This document shows positions 1 through 7,960 of a DNA stretch of 22,840 nt, piece by piece. The position numbers were made by a program, and so were the translations under genes. Where the stretch lies: the NCBI GenBank assembly GCA_020201015.1, contig JAIVHN010000018.1, forward strand, positions 1-22,840. The letters run 5' to 3'. The stretch comes from Spirochaeta sp. GTDB lineage: Bacteria > Spirochaetota > Spirochaetia > DSM-27196 > SLAA01. Each line of letters opens with the position of its first letter. Within the stretch, counting starts at the first letter, position 1. Under the pieces are notes generated by a model. That model had not been told where the DNA came from and did not search any database. It saw nothing but the letters and a program-made list of their open reading frames with translations.

Positions 1-131
1 GGGTGCCCACGCCCAATATTTTCTGCGGGGCGCAGAACATGCATGGGCGCCAGGAGTGGGTTGCGGTGCGCTCAATGGCTCGGGCTGCAAAGACCGTGGT
101 CAATATTCTGGGTGAGCTGCGCCAACGATAG
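1..131 (+). CDS. pepT: Peptidase T (tripeptide aminopeptidase), C-terminal end only
   Basis: This is the last 42 codons of a gene that enters from the left edge; the reading frame starts at base 3 and stops at 129-131. The peptide runs TPNIFCGAQNMHGRQEW and then VRSMARAAKTVVNI. This matches the end of M20-family peptidase T, where TPNIF..G.NfHgr.E.vpv.SM..A...i is the conserved last block and the histidine is a metal or substrate residue. PepT is a cytoplasmic zinc aminopeptidase that removes the N-terminal residue of tripeptides. Only the tail is visible, so length, start and integrity cannot be judged. Another M20 peptidase is possible but less likely, given the TPNIF and HGR spacing. The gene converges on alr, with only seven bases between the stop codons. 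Confidence 0.72.
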   Translation, partial: VPTPNIFCGAQNMHGRQEWVAVRSMARAAKTVVNILGELRQR

Positions 132-138
132 TGCGCGG

Positions 139-1263
139 TCACTCCAAATAGATGCGGGGCACGCGCGCAGTCACGCTGGTTAGTATATCGTAAGGGATAG
201 TGGAGCAGAGTTCGGCAAGCTCCTCGGCGTTTGGGCCAGCAGGGTCCGGGCCAAACAGCGTTACAGTACTGCCTACGCCACATTGTGGGTCAGCTCCAAT
301 ATCGACCATAAACTGATCCATACATACGCGCCCCACTATGGGGTAGGTTTTTCCATCTATTTGCACGCGTCCAATGCTCGACAACAAGCGATTAAACCCA
401 TCGCCATACCCGGCCGGGATTGTAGCAATTACAGTTTCCTGAGGTGTGCGATAGGTGCAGCCGTATGAGATAGGTGTGTTGGGCGCAACGCGTTTGACAA
501 ACACAATCTCGGAGAGCAGTTCCATAACCGGACGAAGATCGAGCTTGCGCTGCTGGTCGGCGGATGGGTAATAACCGTAGACTGCAATGCCAGGCCTCAC
601 CATATCGGCCCAGACATCCGGATAGCCGATAATAGCGCCGGAGTTTGCCGCGTGCACCAAACCTGGGTCTATACCCGCGTCTCGTATCTGCTTGACCGTG
701 CGCAAGAACAGGTCGATCTGTTCGCGGGTGAACTGTGAGTTGTCCTCGTCGGCCACCGGGAAGTGAGTTGCCGTGCCCGCCAGGCGGAGGCGTTTGGTGT
801 GCTGTATTTGACTTGCAAGCTGCGGGGCGTCTTCAGGACGGCACCCAATACGGCCCATTCCGGTATCTACCTTCAAGTGGACGTTCAGTTTAACGCCAGC
901 GCTTGCTGCCGCCTCGTCAAGCAGTCGCACGTAGGCTTCGTCTGCAACAAAGGGTGAGAGCGTGAGTTCTGCCAGCTCCTCAAGCTCGGCCTTTCGTGCA
1001 ATGCTAAAGAGGAGAATTGGCTCCCGGATTCCGGCCTCACGCAGGGCGGCTCCCTCGGACACCGTGGCTACGCCTAACAAGTTCGCACCCGCCCCTATGG
1101 CGATCTCGGCGCAGCGGACTATTCCGTGCCCGTATGCATCGGCCTTGACCGCAATGCACATCTGCGGGGCTTTGCCCCCAAGCTGCGCCTCCATGTGTTG
1201 GTGCAGTGTCTTAATGTTATGGTGGAGGTTTCCAAGTCTGATAACTGCGCGTGTTGCTCTCAT
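139..1263 (-). CDS. alr: Alanine racemase
   Basis: The product is 374 aa, a normal length for this PLP enzyme, which interconverts L- and D-alanine for peptidoglycan synthesis. The N-terminal barrel carries the PLP-lysine motif AVKADAYGHG. The C-terminal half carries the catalytic tyrosine in ISYGCTYRTP, followed by IPAGYGDG and GRVCMDQFMVD, all hallmarks of Alr. The open frame extends 87 codons further upstream, but that extension is not racemase-like. The start at 1263 (MRATRAVIRLGNL) fits the family N-terminus. There is no Shine-Dalgarno sequence before this ATG. Instead a promoter-like TATACT lies so that transcription should begin at the ATG itself (see promoter entry). An ATG at 1287 is an alternative, but it would lie upstream of that promoter's start point. 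The gene is divergent from the lipoprotein gene at 1361. Confidence 0.95.
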   Translation of the reverse strand: MRATRAVIRLGNLHHNIKTLHQHMEAQLGGKAPQMCIAVKADAYGHGIVRCAEIAIGAGANLLGVATVSEGAALREAGIREPILLFSIARKAELEELAELTLSPFVADEAYVRLLDEAAASAGVKLNVHLKVDTGMGRIGCRPEDAPQLASQIQHTKRLRLAGTATHFPVADEDNSQFTREQIDLFLRTVKQIRDAGIDPGLVHAANSGAIIGYPDVWADMVRPGIAVYGYYPSADQQRKLDLRPVMELLSEIVFVKRVAPNTPISYGCTYRTPQETVIATIPAGYGDGFNRLLSSIGRVQIDGKTYPIVGRVCMDQFMVDIGADPQCGVGSTVTLFGPDPAGPNAEELAELCSTIPYDILTSVTARVPRIYLE

Positions 1264-1269
1264 ATAACT

Positions 1270-1299
1270 AGTATACACCGGCTGCATAGGGGACGACAA
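1270..1299 (-). promoter_or_regulatory. Putative sigma70 promoter of alr giving a leaderless transcript
   Basis: On the minus strand, TTGTCG (1294-1299) and TATACT (1270-1275) are separated by 18 bases. Counting -7 at base 1270 puts +1 at base 1263, exactly the A of the alr start codon. No Shine-Dalgarno sequence is present. The hexamers and spacing are seen directly; the start point is inferred. Confidence 0.45.
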
Positions 1300-1321
1300 A
1301 GCATTTTCTTGGATATATACT
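1293..1321 (+). promoter_or_regulatory. Putative promoter for the lipoprotein gene at 1361
   Basis: ACGACA (1293-1298), a 17-base spacer and TATACT (1316-1321) would start transcription near 1328, leaving a leader of about 33 nt containing the GAGAGGTGG ribosome binding site. A second possibility is TTGGAT (1309-1314) with TATTTT (1333-1338), spaced 18. The promoter would be back to back with and overlapping that of alr. Confidence 0.3.
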
Positions 1322-1360
1322 GCTTTGCGTGGTATTTTATAGAGAGGTGGTACAGACGGA

Positions 1361-2995
1361 ATGGTGCGGCAAATGCCAAAATCAATTCTTACTTTCTTAA
1401 TACTATTATCTCTTTTCTTGTGGGGGTGCTCCGATGAGGGTGGTTTTATGAACCTACCTGGTGACGAGCCTCCGCAGATACAAACTGTTGATGACGGTGC
1501 CATGCTGCCTGACTCGCTCAGCATTCGGCTTCTTGAACAACGCGGGGCGTCCTCAGATGCTCACGAGGATCTCAGTGTGTTTGTTTCCTACCATGACCAA
1601 CAAGGACTACCGGCTGGTGAGCCTGTTCGCTACGATGCATCACGTTTTCTAGGAAGCGACCCTGAACCACTGCCCTTTCCCGATATGCTTGAGCCGGGTA
1701 TTTACCGGGTGAGTATAGAGCTCAAGCGTGGAGCAGATACCGAGCGCAAAGTTGAACGAGTGGTTTTTCTTGGTGATACTGAGGCCGACTACGGCGTAGA
1801 ACGCGTTGAGTTTTATCCGGACTTTCTGTATCCCGGATCGGACGGCATTCTCAAAGCATCGTTACGCTTTCCAGAGGGAGCTGACCCTTTTCTGCGGTGG
1901 TCGGTGGGCGACGCGCGGCATGAAGGCTTGCTCAGTGAGGGGCTGCAAGAACTGAGTATCCGAGCGCCTTCAAAAGAGGGGTTCTACCCGGTGACTCTTG
2001 AGCTGTTCCCTTTCTCGCCTCCGGAGGACTGGGACAACTACAATTTCGTCTCAACCGTGAGGAATACCTCTCATCGTATGATTGTCCGGCGCGCTGCCAG
2101 CGCCGAGTCTTTAGGAGCGGAGAACTATTTTAGCCTACTCGGCTTTCAGGGGAGTTTACGCGAGCAGGGAGCTCGAGCTGCCGGGCGTGAGTACAACGCC
2201 CAAGCTGTTGGTGAGCCCGAGTTTACTCGTGCGGAGAGTTTTCTTGGGTACAGACTTCGGGCTGGCGATGGGTTCAGCATAGAGGACTCGGTGTTGCCCT
2301 TCAGCGAGGGTAAGCTGCTGGCCTTTGCGCTTGAGCTGCGGCTTCTTGTCCATGAACTTGAGGGTGACGGCACTCAGGGTGACCGCGCTCAGGGCAACGG
2401 CGCTCGCAAGGGTGACAGTAGTGGTGACCGGGAGTTTGCGGAGCCTGGGATGTCGGTCATTGTGCGCAGCAAAACCCAAGGCGGCGGCCCGCGTTTGGTG
2501 CTGTTACACGACACTGAGGGACGCTTGCTGCTGGAGCTCGGCGTACGTGATGTGCAGTGGCAGGCGGTGACTGCCGATCCGGTACTGGTAGTAGGTCGTC
2601 CGGTCGACATCGAAATAGTGATATTCCCCGAACAGAATCGCGTGCAGGTGATTTTTACCGATTCCGAGGGGCATCTTTCGCAGACAGTGCTGAACAATCT
2701 CACTGAAGATGAGCTTCGTGTACCTACCGCTTTCCTGAGCAGTCTCAACTCGCAGCGCGGTAGTCCGGACGCACCGCTCCAGCGGGCGGCGGGTGAGACT
2801 ATGTTTGGCGGAGAGTCTGGTTTTGCGGGCGTATTAGGAAGATTTGCAGTACGAACGGCTGCGCATACAGATTCCGAGCTTTTCAATGAGCCAGCAGGAC
2901 GCCCAGACTCCGGAAATGTTTCTGGAGGAGACTCTGGAAATAATGAAGCGCCCGAAAATAATGTTGCCGTAGACAATGACGACGTAGATGAGTAG
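1361..2995 (+). CDS. Uncharacterised lipoprotein with a possible C-terminal concanavalin/LamG-like domain
   Basis: The product is 544 aa. It starts with a lipoprotein signal (MVRQMPKSIL, a hydrophobic stretch, then the lipobox LWGC), so Cys23 should be lipidated and the protein anchored in the envelope. The start at 1361 has a GAGAGGTGG ribosome binding site about 10 bases upstream; ATG at 1373 is an alternative. Residues about 30-230 look like immunoglobulin-type beta-sandwich sequence. Residues about 270-500 are strand-rich (SVIVRSKT, RLVLLHDTEGRLLLELGV, VDIEIVIFPEQNRVQVIF), reminiscent of a LamG/concanavalin-like fold; this is a guess from pattern only. Inside this part sits a Gly/Asp-rich insert made of three 5-residue repeats (residues 335-349). 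The C-terminus is a low-complexity acidic and Asn/Gly-rich tail. I do not recognise the family and assign no function. Confidence 0.8.
   Translation: MVRQMPKSILTFLILLSLFLWGCSDEGGFMNLPGDEPPQIQTVDDGAMLPDSLSIRLLEQRGASSDAHEDLSVFVSYHDQQGLPAGEPVRYDASRFLGSDPEPLPFPDMLEPGIYRVSIELKRGADTERKVERVVFLGDTEADYGVERVEFYPDFLYPGSDGILKASLRFPEGADPFLRWSVGDARHEGLLSEGLQELSIRAPSKEGFYPVTLELFPFSPPEDWDNYNFVSTVRNTSHRMIVRRAASAESLGAENYFSLLGFQGSLREQGARAAGREYNAQAVGEPEFTRAESFLGYRLRAGDGFSIEDSVLPFSEGKLLAFALELRLLVHELEGDGTQGDRAQGNGARKGDSSGDREFAEPGMSVIVRSKTQGGGPRLVLLHDTEGRLLLELGVRDVQWQAVTADPVLVVGRPVDIEIVIFPEQNRVQVIFTDSEGHLSQTVLNNLTEDELRVPTAFLSSLNSQRGSPDAPLQRAAGETMFGGESGFAGVLGRFAVRTAAHTDSELFNEPAGRPDSGNVSGGDSGNNEAPENNVAVDNDDVDE
2363..2407 (+). 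repeat. 15-bp in-frame tandem repeat, three copies, inside the lipoprotein gene
   Basis: Three degenerate 15-base units at 2363, 2378 and 2393 encode GDGTQ, GDRAQ and GNGAR, followed by a further GGTGAC. They form a hydrophilic loop between two strand-rich segments. The same kind of short in-frame duplication recurs in other genes of this window. Confidence 0.7.
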
Positions 2996-3057
2996 GAATG
3001 CAACCAAGTTGTAAGCATTTACTGTTCACATATTCTCACCTGAGCTCATTAGCGTAA

Positions 3058-3086
3058 TTGTAACAAAGACCAGACAAGACTATACT
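3058..3086 (+). promoter_or_regulatory. Putative sigma70 promoter of the envelope cassette
   Basis: TTGTAA (3058-3063), a spacer of exactly 17 bases and TATACT (3081-3086) predict a start near 3093 and a leader of about 29 nt. The leader carries a strong Shine-Dalgarno sequence, AAGGAGG at 3111-3117. This probably drives the four genes from 3122 to 7960, which are closely spaced or overlapping. Confidence 0.6.
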
Positions 3087-3121
3087 CTCTAACACGTCCA
3101 GACGGGTGATAAGGAGGGTCC

Positions 3122-4546
3122 ATGCTCAAGCGCCACCACGGGGTTATCGCGGTAGCACTACTTGGTATTCTGACGGTGTTCTCTCCTTATGTTTCTGCGC
3201 AGGAGTTCTCTGAACGCAAACAGGTAGCAGTTTTCCAGCTCTCATATTATGGCGAGCCCCGCGATCCGGTTCCGCAGTCCCAAACCTACATACGTATCGG
3301 CAATGTTTTTGCGTACAGCAAAACCGTGGAGTCCGAGACTACCGAAATCTTCCAGCAAGCAGTTGGAGCAATAGACGAACAAATTCGCAGCGTATTTATT
3401 AATATGGGGCGCTTCGACGTTATAGGCCTCACGCAACGCATGCAGGAGTCTAATGTCGATGCTTTCGTGAATGCCCTCAGACAGTACCGTGAGGACACGC
3501 TTGAAATTCCGGAGGCCGTGCTCATTGGTGAGCAGGCCTTTACCGAGCAAGACTTTGAGCGGCTTGTTGGCGGTTTTGTTTTGGTTATTCCTTCGGTCTC
3601 ATTCTACAACTTGGAACGGCGCGACAGTGAGCAGGATTATCAGGCAACTATTGAAACATCCTTTACCTTTGTAAATGTAGAAGACTTCTCAACCATTGGG
3701 CAGTTTTTTGTGGAGACATCCGGTACCGATGAGAACGCGGTAACGGCTATGCGGCGGGCGGTCAACGGCATTCCTGCCCAGCTGGAGTTTCGGGTGCGCT
3801 CTATGCCGATCTTCCAAATTCGAACCGGAGTGCTCGAGATTGCTGGGCGCTCTATTATCTTGGAGTTTGGCCAAAACATGGGGCTGCAAAAAGGTGACGA
3901 GTACGCAGTTGTGCAGCAGCGGCGCACCAGCACCGGGCACACAACTCAGGACGAAACGGGACTGCTGGTTGTGGAAGAGGTACGAGAGGAGTTTTCAATT
4001 GGGCGGCTCTTATACGCAAAGCCCGACGTTGTTATTGGTGACCAGTTGCAGGAGGTGCCACGCATGGGAGCCGACTTCACACCGTATGCCAATCTGTTGC
4101 TGAATTTTGAAAATCAGGAACCTGAGCTCATGCTCTTTGGTGCGCGTATTACTGCAAGCCGCGGTTACTTTCAGTGGCGGCCCTTGGTTGGACTTGAGAT
4201 CCCCACCACCACCACGCTTTTTGGGTTTCTCTTTCCTATGAACGTCTATGTAGGCGGTGAGAGTAACTTTTATCTCGGGCGCCTTAAGCTGCATCCCAGC
4301 TTCGGCATCGGCGTGGGTGGAGCAGTTCCGGTAGATGACACCCTATTCGAGGATGATTTTTATACGACGCATTTCGGAGGTAGCTTGCGCTTGACGGCGA
4401 GTTACTTAATTAGCCGTGACACCATGATATTTCTGGAGACCGGAGTTGCTGGCTGGCAAGGCTTTTACGACCGAGACTGGAGTAACTCTACCCTAAATCG
4501 TTTTTTCGGGTCCTACGGTGGAATTCAGTGCGCAATGCAGTTATAG
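3122..4546 (+). CDS. CsgG/FlgT-like exported protein with C-terminal beta-barrel-like region
   Basis: The product is 474 aa with a classical signal peptide (MLKRHHGVIAVALLG...VSAQE, cleavage expected after about residue 26). Residues about 30-230 (KQVAVFQLSYYGE, then IDEQIRSVFINMGRFDVI) resemble the CsgG/FlgT-middle type of periplasmic domain. Residues about 240-315 (TGVLEIAGRSIILEFGQNMG, LQKGDEYAVVQ, then GRLLYAKPDVVIGDQL) resemble the small SH3-like C-terminal domain of FlgT. From about residue 325 to the end the sequence alternates Gly, aromatic and polar residues (YFQWRPLVGLEIP, VYVGGESNFYLGRLKLHPSFG, SLRLTASYLISRDTMIFLET), as in an outer-membrane barrel. It ends in an alternating strand, SYGGIQCAMQL. 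The start is fixed by AAGGAGG at 3111-3117. The domain reading is by eye and moderate in certainty; the existence and export of the gene are firm. The end overlaps the next gene by 19 bases. Confidence 0.82.
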   Translation: MLKRHHGVIAVALLGILTVFSPYVSAQEFSERKQVAVFQLSYYGEPRDPVPQSQTYIRIGNVFAYSKTVESETTEIFQQAVGAIDEQIRSVFINMGRFDVIGLTQRMQESNVDAFVNALRQYREDTLEIPEAVLIGEQAFTEQDFERLVGGFVLVIPSVSFYNLERRDSEQDYQATIETSFTFVNVEDFSTIGQFFVETSGTDENAVTAMRRAVNGIPAQLEFRVRSMPIFQIRTGVLEIAGRSIILEFGQNMGLQKGDEYAVVQQRRTSTGHTTQDETGLLVVEEVREEFSIGRLLYAKPDVVIGDQLQEVPRMGADFTPYANLLLNFENQEPELMLFGARITASRGYFQWRPLVGLEIPTTTTLFGFLFPMNVYVGGESNFYLGRLKLHPSFGIGVGGAVPVDDTLFEDDFYTTHFGGSLRLTASYLISRDTMIFLETGVAGWQGFYDRDWSNSTLNRFFGSYGGIQCAMQL

Positions 4547-5691
4547 ATATGATTGGGGTTGAGGCCGAGCGGGCCAATAGCCGGGTGCTGCAAGACGTTT
4601 TGTACTCCACCCGAAATCCGAATCAGTATGTGTACAACGACACTATGGAACGCACCCGCCGTGAGAATCTTGGTAGCGTTGACAACATGGACATGATTTT
4701 TGAAATCGTCATTCGCGTCGACACGCCAGCGGTAGAGCAGGTGCTCAATCGCCAAGGCATTACCGGGTCTGCTGCGACGACGGGTGAGGGTCGAGCCCAG
4801 AGTTTGGTAGAGGAGGAGCAGGCACCGCATGGAGAGTCGCCTGCTACCGCTGGGGCAGGCGCCGCCGAGGCACTTGCGCTCGAGTCCAGCGACTATGAAT
4901 CCGCTTCGGACGAGGAGCAACGCTTCATCCGTCGCTATGTAGACACTATGACCTACATGGTCTACTTCCCGGAGGAGTCAGAGGAAGATCCGTTTGTTAT
5001 GCGAAGTGCGGTAGCGCAGGCCAACCGCTATTTGACCAGCAACGGCTATTTTGCAGTAGATGCCGCCCAGGTAGAAAGCTTGCGCCAAGACCAGCAGTTT
5101 GTGTATGAGGCCGAGACCGGCCGAGAAATGAGCATGATCCAGTGGATTGCGCAGCGACTCAACGCCGACATGTATATTGAGGTCGACGCTTTAACCGGGA
5201 GCGAGTCGCAGAGCGGAAACCACTACGCAACGGCCAACGTGACATTGCGAATGTTCGAGACCTCAACTGGACAGTTGCTTGGCACGGTGAACCGGCGCAG
5301 CCCTCGCACGCTAAGTAGGAGTTCCGCAGACGACGCTACGTTGAACGCGGTGCAGTCGACGGTGTTCCAGGCAATGCCAGATGTAGTCGACCAGTCCCGC
5401 ATACAGATGGCTGGGTATCTCTCGCGCGGTGTGCGGTACGATTTAATTTTTACCAACACCAGTGACCCTCGGCTTATTAGTGAGTTCCGTCGTCGGCTGA
5501 GCGCACGGGTGGCGGATATGACAACAATTTCGCAAACAGCAGAGCAGACGCAGTGGGCGGTGTATTATTTTGGGCGCAGTGACGACCTCCAAGACCTAAT
5601 CTACGATGTTTCGGATATCGTCGCTGGCCTTGACGGTTTGTACCTGGTCATGACTCGTGGCAAATCTTTGACCTTTGATACGGGATTGTAA
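4528..5691 (+). CDS. FlgT/LPP20-like protein lacking the expected signal peptide (possibly N-terminally truncated)
   Basis: The product is 387 aa from GTG at 4528 (GGTGGA-like ribosome binding site five bases upstream) or somewhat shorter from ATG at 4549. Its first lines, RNAVIDMIGVEAERANSRVL then DMIFEIVIRVDTP, look like the middle of an LPP20/FlgT N-terminal domain, in which a helix of the type AR..Ai..al..A follows a first strand and a signal peptide. Both are missing: the frame has an in-frame stop at 4483-4485 and nothing secretory in between. Residues about 75-130 are an acidic and alanine-rich linker. Residues about 140-387 (MTYMVYFPEESEEDP, IAQRLNADMYIEVDALTG, NVTLRMFETSTGQLLGTVNR, then VRYDLIFTNTSDPRLISEF) resemble the CsgG/FlgT-type nucleoside-free alpha/beta domain. 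All its neighbours are exported, so a cytoplasmic product would be odd. A deletion fusing the end of the barrel gene to this gene is my preferred explanation, but it is unproven. Confidence 0.7.
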   Translation: MRNAVIDMIGVEAERANSRVLQDVLYSTRNPNQYVYNDTMERTRRENLGSVDNMDMIFEIVIRVDTPAVEQVLNRQGITGSAATTGEGRAQSLVEEEQAPHGESPATAGAGAAEALALESSDYESASDEEQRFIRRYVDTMTYMVYFPEESEEDPFVMRSAVAQANRYLTSNGYFAVDAAQVESLRQDQQFVYEAETGREMSMIQWIAQRLNADMYIEVDALTGSESQSGNHYATANVTLRMFETSTGQLLGTVNRRSPRTLSRSSADDATLNAVQSTVFQAMPDVVDQSRIQMAGYLSRGVRYDLIFTNTSDPRLISEFRRRLSARVADMTTISQTAEQTQWAVYYFGRSDDLQDLIYDVSDIVAGLDGLYLVMTRGKSLTFDTGL

Positions 5692-5755
5692 CCAATAAAA
5701 TTTACGTATGATGGCGCCGCTTAAGCGGTTAGCCGCATTCAATGGAGGATCTGGA

Positions 5756-6418
5756 ATGAAACTGAGAAGCTATGGTGTTGTATTTGGTGTTCTGTTGGCG
5801 CTTGTTATTGCCGGTTGTGCGAGTTCGCCCGAGCCGGAACCAGAAGAAACTCGGCCAACTGTGGCGGAGCCTACCACTCGACGTCCAGAAATGGTTGATC
5901 ACAAGAACTACAAGTGGGGAACTCCAGTGCCTGAATGGGTAACAATGGAGGTAGACGAGATTGAAAACCTGTCTGAGTTTGACGAACAGTATGTCTTTAA
6001 GTTTGAGTCGCCTCGTGCACAAAGCCTGCAAGGTGCCGAACTGTGGACGCGTAACTTCCAAGCGGCAAGCAGCATAGCTCAGACGGTGCAGAACCGCGTG
6101 CAGACTCGGTTTGCCGGAGCGGCTGCGGGTGACATGGACTTGGTAGAGAACTACATGGAGCAGGTTGTAGCAACCTTTTCGGATCAGGAGTTCTCGGGTT
6201 ACCGTGCAGCGCGTGACTACTGGGTACGGATGCGCTACTTTGACGCCGACGGCCAGGTTGAGGAAGACGCGTATACATATGTTGTGCTGTATACTATCCC
6301 AGAGAGCACACTTGACCGCATGGTCCAGGACGCACTTGATGGAGTTGATACTGAGTTTACCGAAGAGCAGGCAACGGTGCGTGACCGGGTGAAGGACGCC
6401 TTCGAACAAGGCCTCTAA
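5756..6418 (+). CDS. LPP20-like lipoprotein, small
   Basis: The product is 220 aa. The ATG at 5756 is chosen over the upstream in-frame ATG at 5708 because it has a GGAGG-type site nine bases away and opens a perfect lipoprotein signal: MKLRSYGVVFGVLLALVIAGC, with Cys21 as the lipidated residue. After a proline/glutamate-rich spacer comes WGTPVPEWV, the short pre-domain typical of LPP20-type lipoproteins. An alpha/beta domain follows (ARDYWVRMRYFDADGQVEEDAYTYVVLY), in which a helix (residues about 105-125) and two strands are clear. The C-terminus is a charged helix. The function of such lipoproteins is not established; some relatives are surface or flagellum-associated. The gene lies 64 bases after the FlgT-like gene and 33 bases before the next lipoprotein gene, so it is probably co-transcribed. 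Confidence 0.8.
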   Translation: MKLRSYGVVFGVLLALVIAGCASSPEPEPEETRPTVAEPTTRRPEMVDHKNYKWGTPVPEWVTMEVDEIENLSEFDEQYVFKFESPRAQSLQGAELWTRNFQAASSIAQTVQNRVQTRFAGAAAGDMDLVENYMEQVVATFSDQEFSGYRAARDYWVRMRYFDADGQVEEDAYTYVVLYTIPESTLDRMVQDALDGVDTEFTEEQATVRDRVKDAFEQGL

Positions 6419-6451
6419 ACGGCCTCTCAACCGCAGACCGGGGAGTTTCAC

Positions 6452-7960
6452 ATGCAAACACATGGCGCTATCAGGCAGCTACACATCTTTAGCATATCTC
6501 TCATTGCCGTGGCGCTCATTGTGTTTGGGGTGTTTGGGTGTGCCTCCCCGGGGGCGGCGGACCGCAGCGGTGGGGCTTCCGCGGGGCCTCCCGACTGGGT
6601 TCAGACTCCACCTCGCGGTGACGCTACAAACGAGTATTTTGTCGGGGTGGCTGGAGATCCAGCGGGTAATGTTGCTGAGGCGGAGACGGTTGCGACGGCC
6701 ACGATGATTGACGAGATTGTTCGCTACATGGGTGTTCGCATCACCACCGACACCACCGCCGAGGCGCAGGCATCACTTAATGAGTTCGAGAGCTCGGTTT
6801 CCCAGACTGTGCGGCAGACTGGCGCGGCGCGGGTGGCGGGCTTTCGTGTAGTAGACCGCTACGTGGAGCGCCGTGGCGAGGCGGTCACGGTGTATCTATT
6901 GGGGGCCTACGAACGAGCGTCTCTGGAGGCCGAGCGTGAGCGTCTACAAGCCGTGTTTCAAGAACGCATAGACGCTATAGCGGTGCCGGAACAGCGCGCC
7001 CGAGACTTCGAGGCGCGCGGGCGCTATTACGACGCGGTCCTGCACTATCTTGAGGCGGCCCAGGCGGCGGCAACTTCCGATATCGAGAATGCTGAGATCC
7101 GTTTTGAGCGGAATATTACCGCGGCTCGCAATGTGGTCTCGCGCATACAGCTCGAAAAGCTGAACGACAATCTTATAGCTATGGTGCGCGAGCCTTTCCC
7201 GGAGAACTTTGAGGCTGTAGTGCAGGTGAACGGTCAGCCGGTGTCTGGCGCATCCGTACGGGTGAGTTACAAAGAGATGCGCGGCGGACGGAGCACTACG
7301 CGCAGTACCACGATACAGAGCAATGAACGTGGTGGGGTGAGCTTTGAGCACCCAATACCGCAGACCGTTGGTGCAGATACGGTTACCGTTGGGCTTGACC
7401 TTACTCGTTACATGCTACCGCTTGAGGAGCTTGGACGTGACTACCGCAGCTATCTTGACGGCCTAAGTGGCGCGATATCCGACACTCGGGTGGTTTTTCG
7501 CTACGAGGTGAACTCACAAGCGGCGGAGGTACCTACCGGTGTACTGCTCCATGAGACCGACATCGCGGGCAATCCTATATCTGCAGGAACCGCTACCAGT
7601 GCCTTACAACAGGAACTCAGTTCGGCCGACTTTCGGCTGCAGAATTTGAGTGCAGCGCGTGCAGCAAGTGTCGGCATGGCTCGTGAGGACCTGCTTGAGT
7701 TCCTGCGGACGGAATATGGTGGAAGGGTAGAGCGGGTTATTCTTGGGTCGGCACAGATTGATGAGTTTGACGAAGGTGACGGATTCATTGTACGCGTCTC
7801 GGGCAGCGCTGAGGCCATCATTTTAGAAACCGGCGAGGTGCTCTACAGTACCAGCGGGTTCCAGCGGAGCCGCGGGGCATCTGCAAACGCAGCTATTCAG
7901 GCCGCTTTTCGCATGCTTGGATCAAATTTCGGTCAGGAATTTTCCTCTCGTCTCCCTTAG
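6452..7960 (+). CDS. LPP20-family lipoprotein with additional CsgG-like region
   Basis: The product is 502 aa. The signal ends in the lipobox FGVFGC with Cys30 as the lipidation site; GGGGAG lies just before the ATG. PPDWVQTPP (about residues 45-53) and YFVGVAGDPAGNVAEAETVA begin the LPP20 domain. This has the usual strand, long helix (AETVATATMIDEIVRYMGV) and VTVYLLGAYERASL strand pattern, ending near residue 165. A helical linker (about 165-240) follows. Next comes a small beta-sandwich that looks like a carboxypeptidase-regulatory-type repeat (EAVVQVNGQPVSGASVRVSY). A last alpha/beta region (about 340-502) is of the CsgG/FlgT-middle type: GVLLHETDIAGNPIS, DFRLQNLSAA, then ERVILGSAQIDEF and LETGEVLYSTSGFQ. 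It is the last gene of the cassette, and a tandem duplication begins at its stop codon. The role in the envelope is unknown. Confidence 0.85.
   Translation: MQTHGAIRQLHIFSISLIAVALIVFGVFGCASPGAADRSGGASAGPPDWVQTPPRGDATNEYFVGVAGDPAGNVAEAETVATATMIDEIVRYMGVRITTDTTAEAQASLNEFESSVSQTVRQTGAARVAGFRVVDRYVERRGEAVTVYLLGAYERASLEAERERLQAVFQERIDAIAVPEQRARDFEARGRYYDAVLHYLEAAQAAATSDIENAEIRFERNITAARNVVSRIQLEKLNDNLIAMVREPFPENFEAVVQVNGQPVSGASVRVSYKEMRGGRSTTRSTTIQSNERGGVSFEHPIPQTVGADTVTVGLDLTRYMLPLEELGRDYRSYLDGLSGAISDTRVVFRYEVNSQAAEVPTGVLLHETDIAGNPISAGTATSALQQELSSADFRLQNLSAARAASVGMAREDLLEFLRTEYGGRVERVILGSAQIDEFDEGDGFIVRVSGSAEAIILETGEVLYSTSGFQRSRGASANAAIQAAFRMLGSNFGQEFSSRLP

Noticed and set aside
2389..3018. Open frame of 209 codons on the minus strand
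   Set aside because: Ser/Arg/Pro-rich antisense shadow of the lipoprotein gene.
2997..3019. Hairpin AATGC...GCATT after the first lipoprotein gene as a terminator
   Set aside because: Short, AT-rich, with a bulge and no T-run; too weak to call.
5729..6463. Open frame of 244 codons on the minus strand
   Set aside because: Antisense to a lipoprotein gene with a good signal and ribosome binding site; Arg/His/Leu-rich shadow translation.
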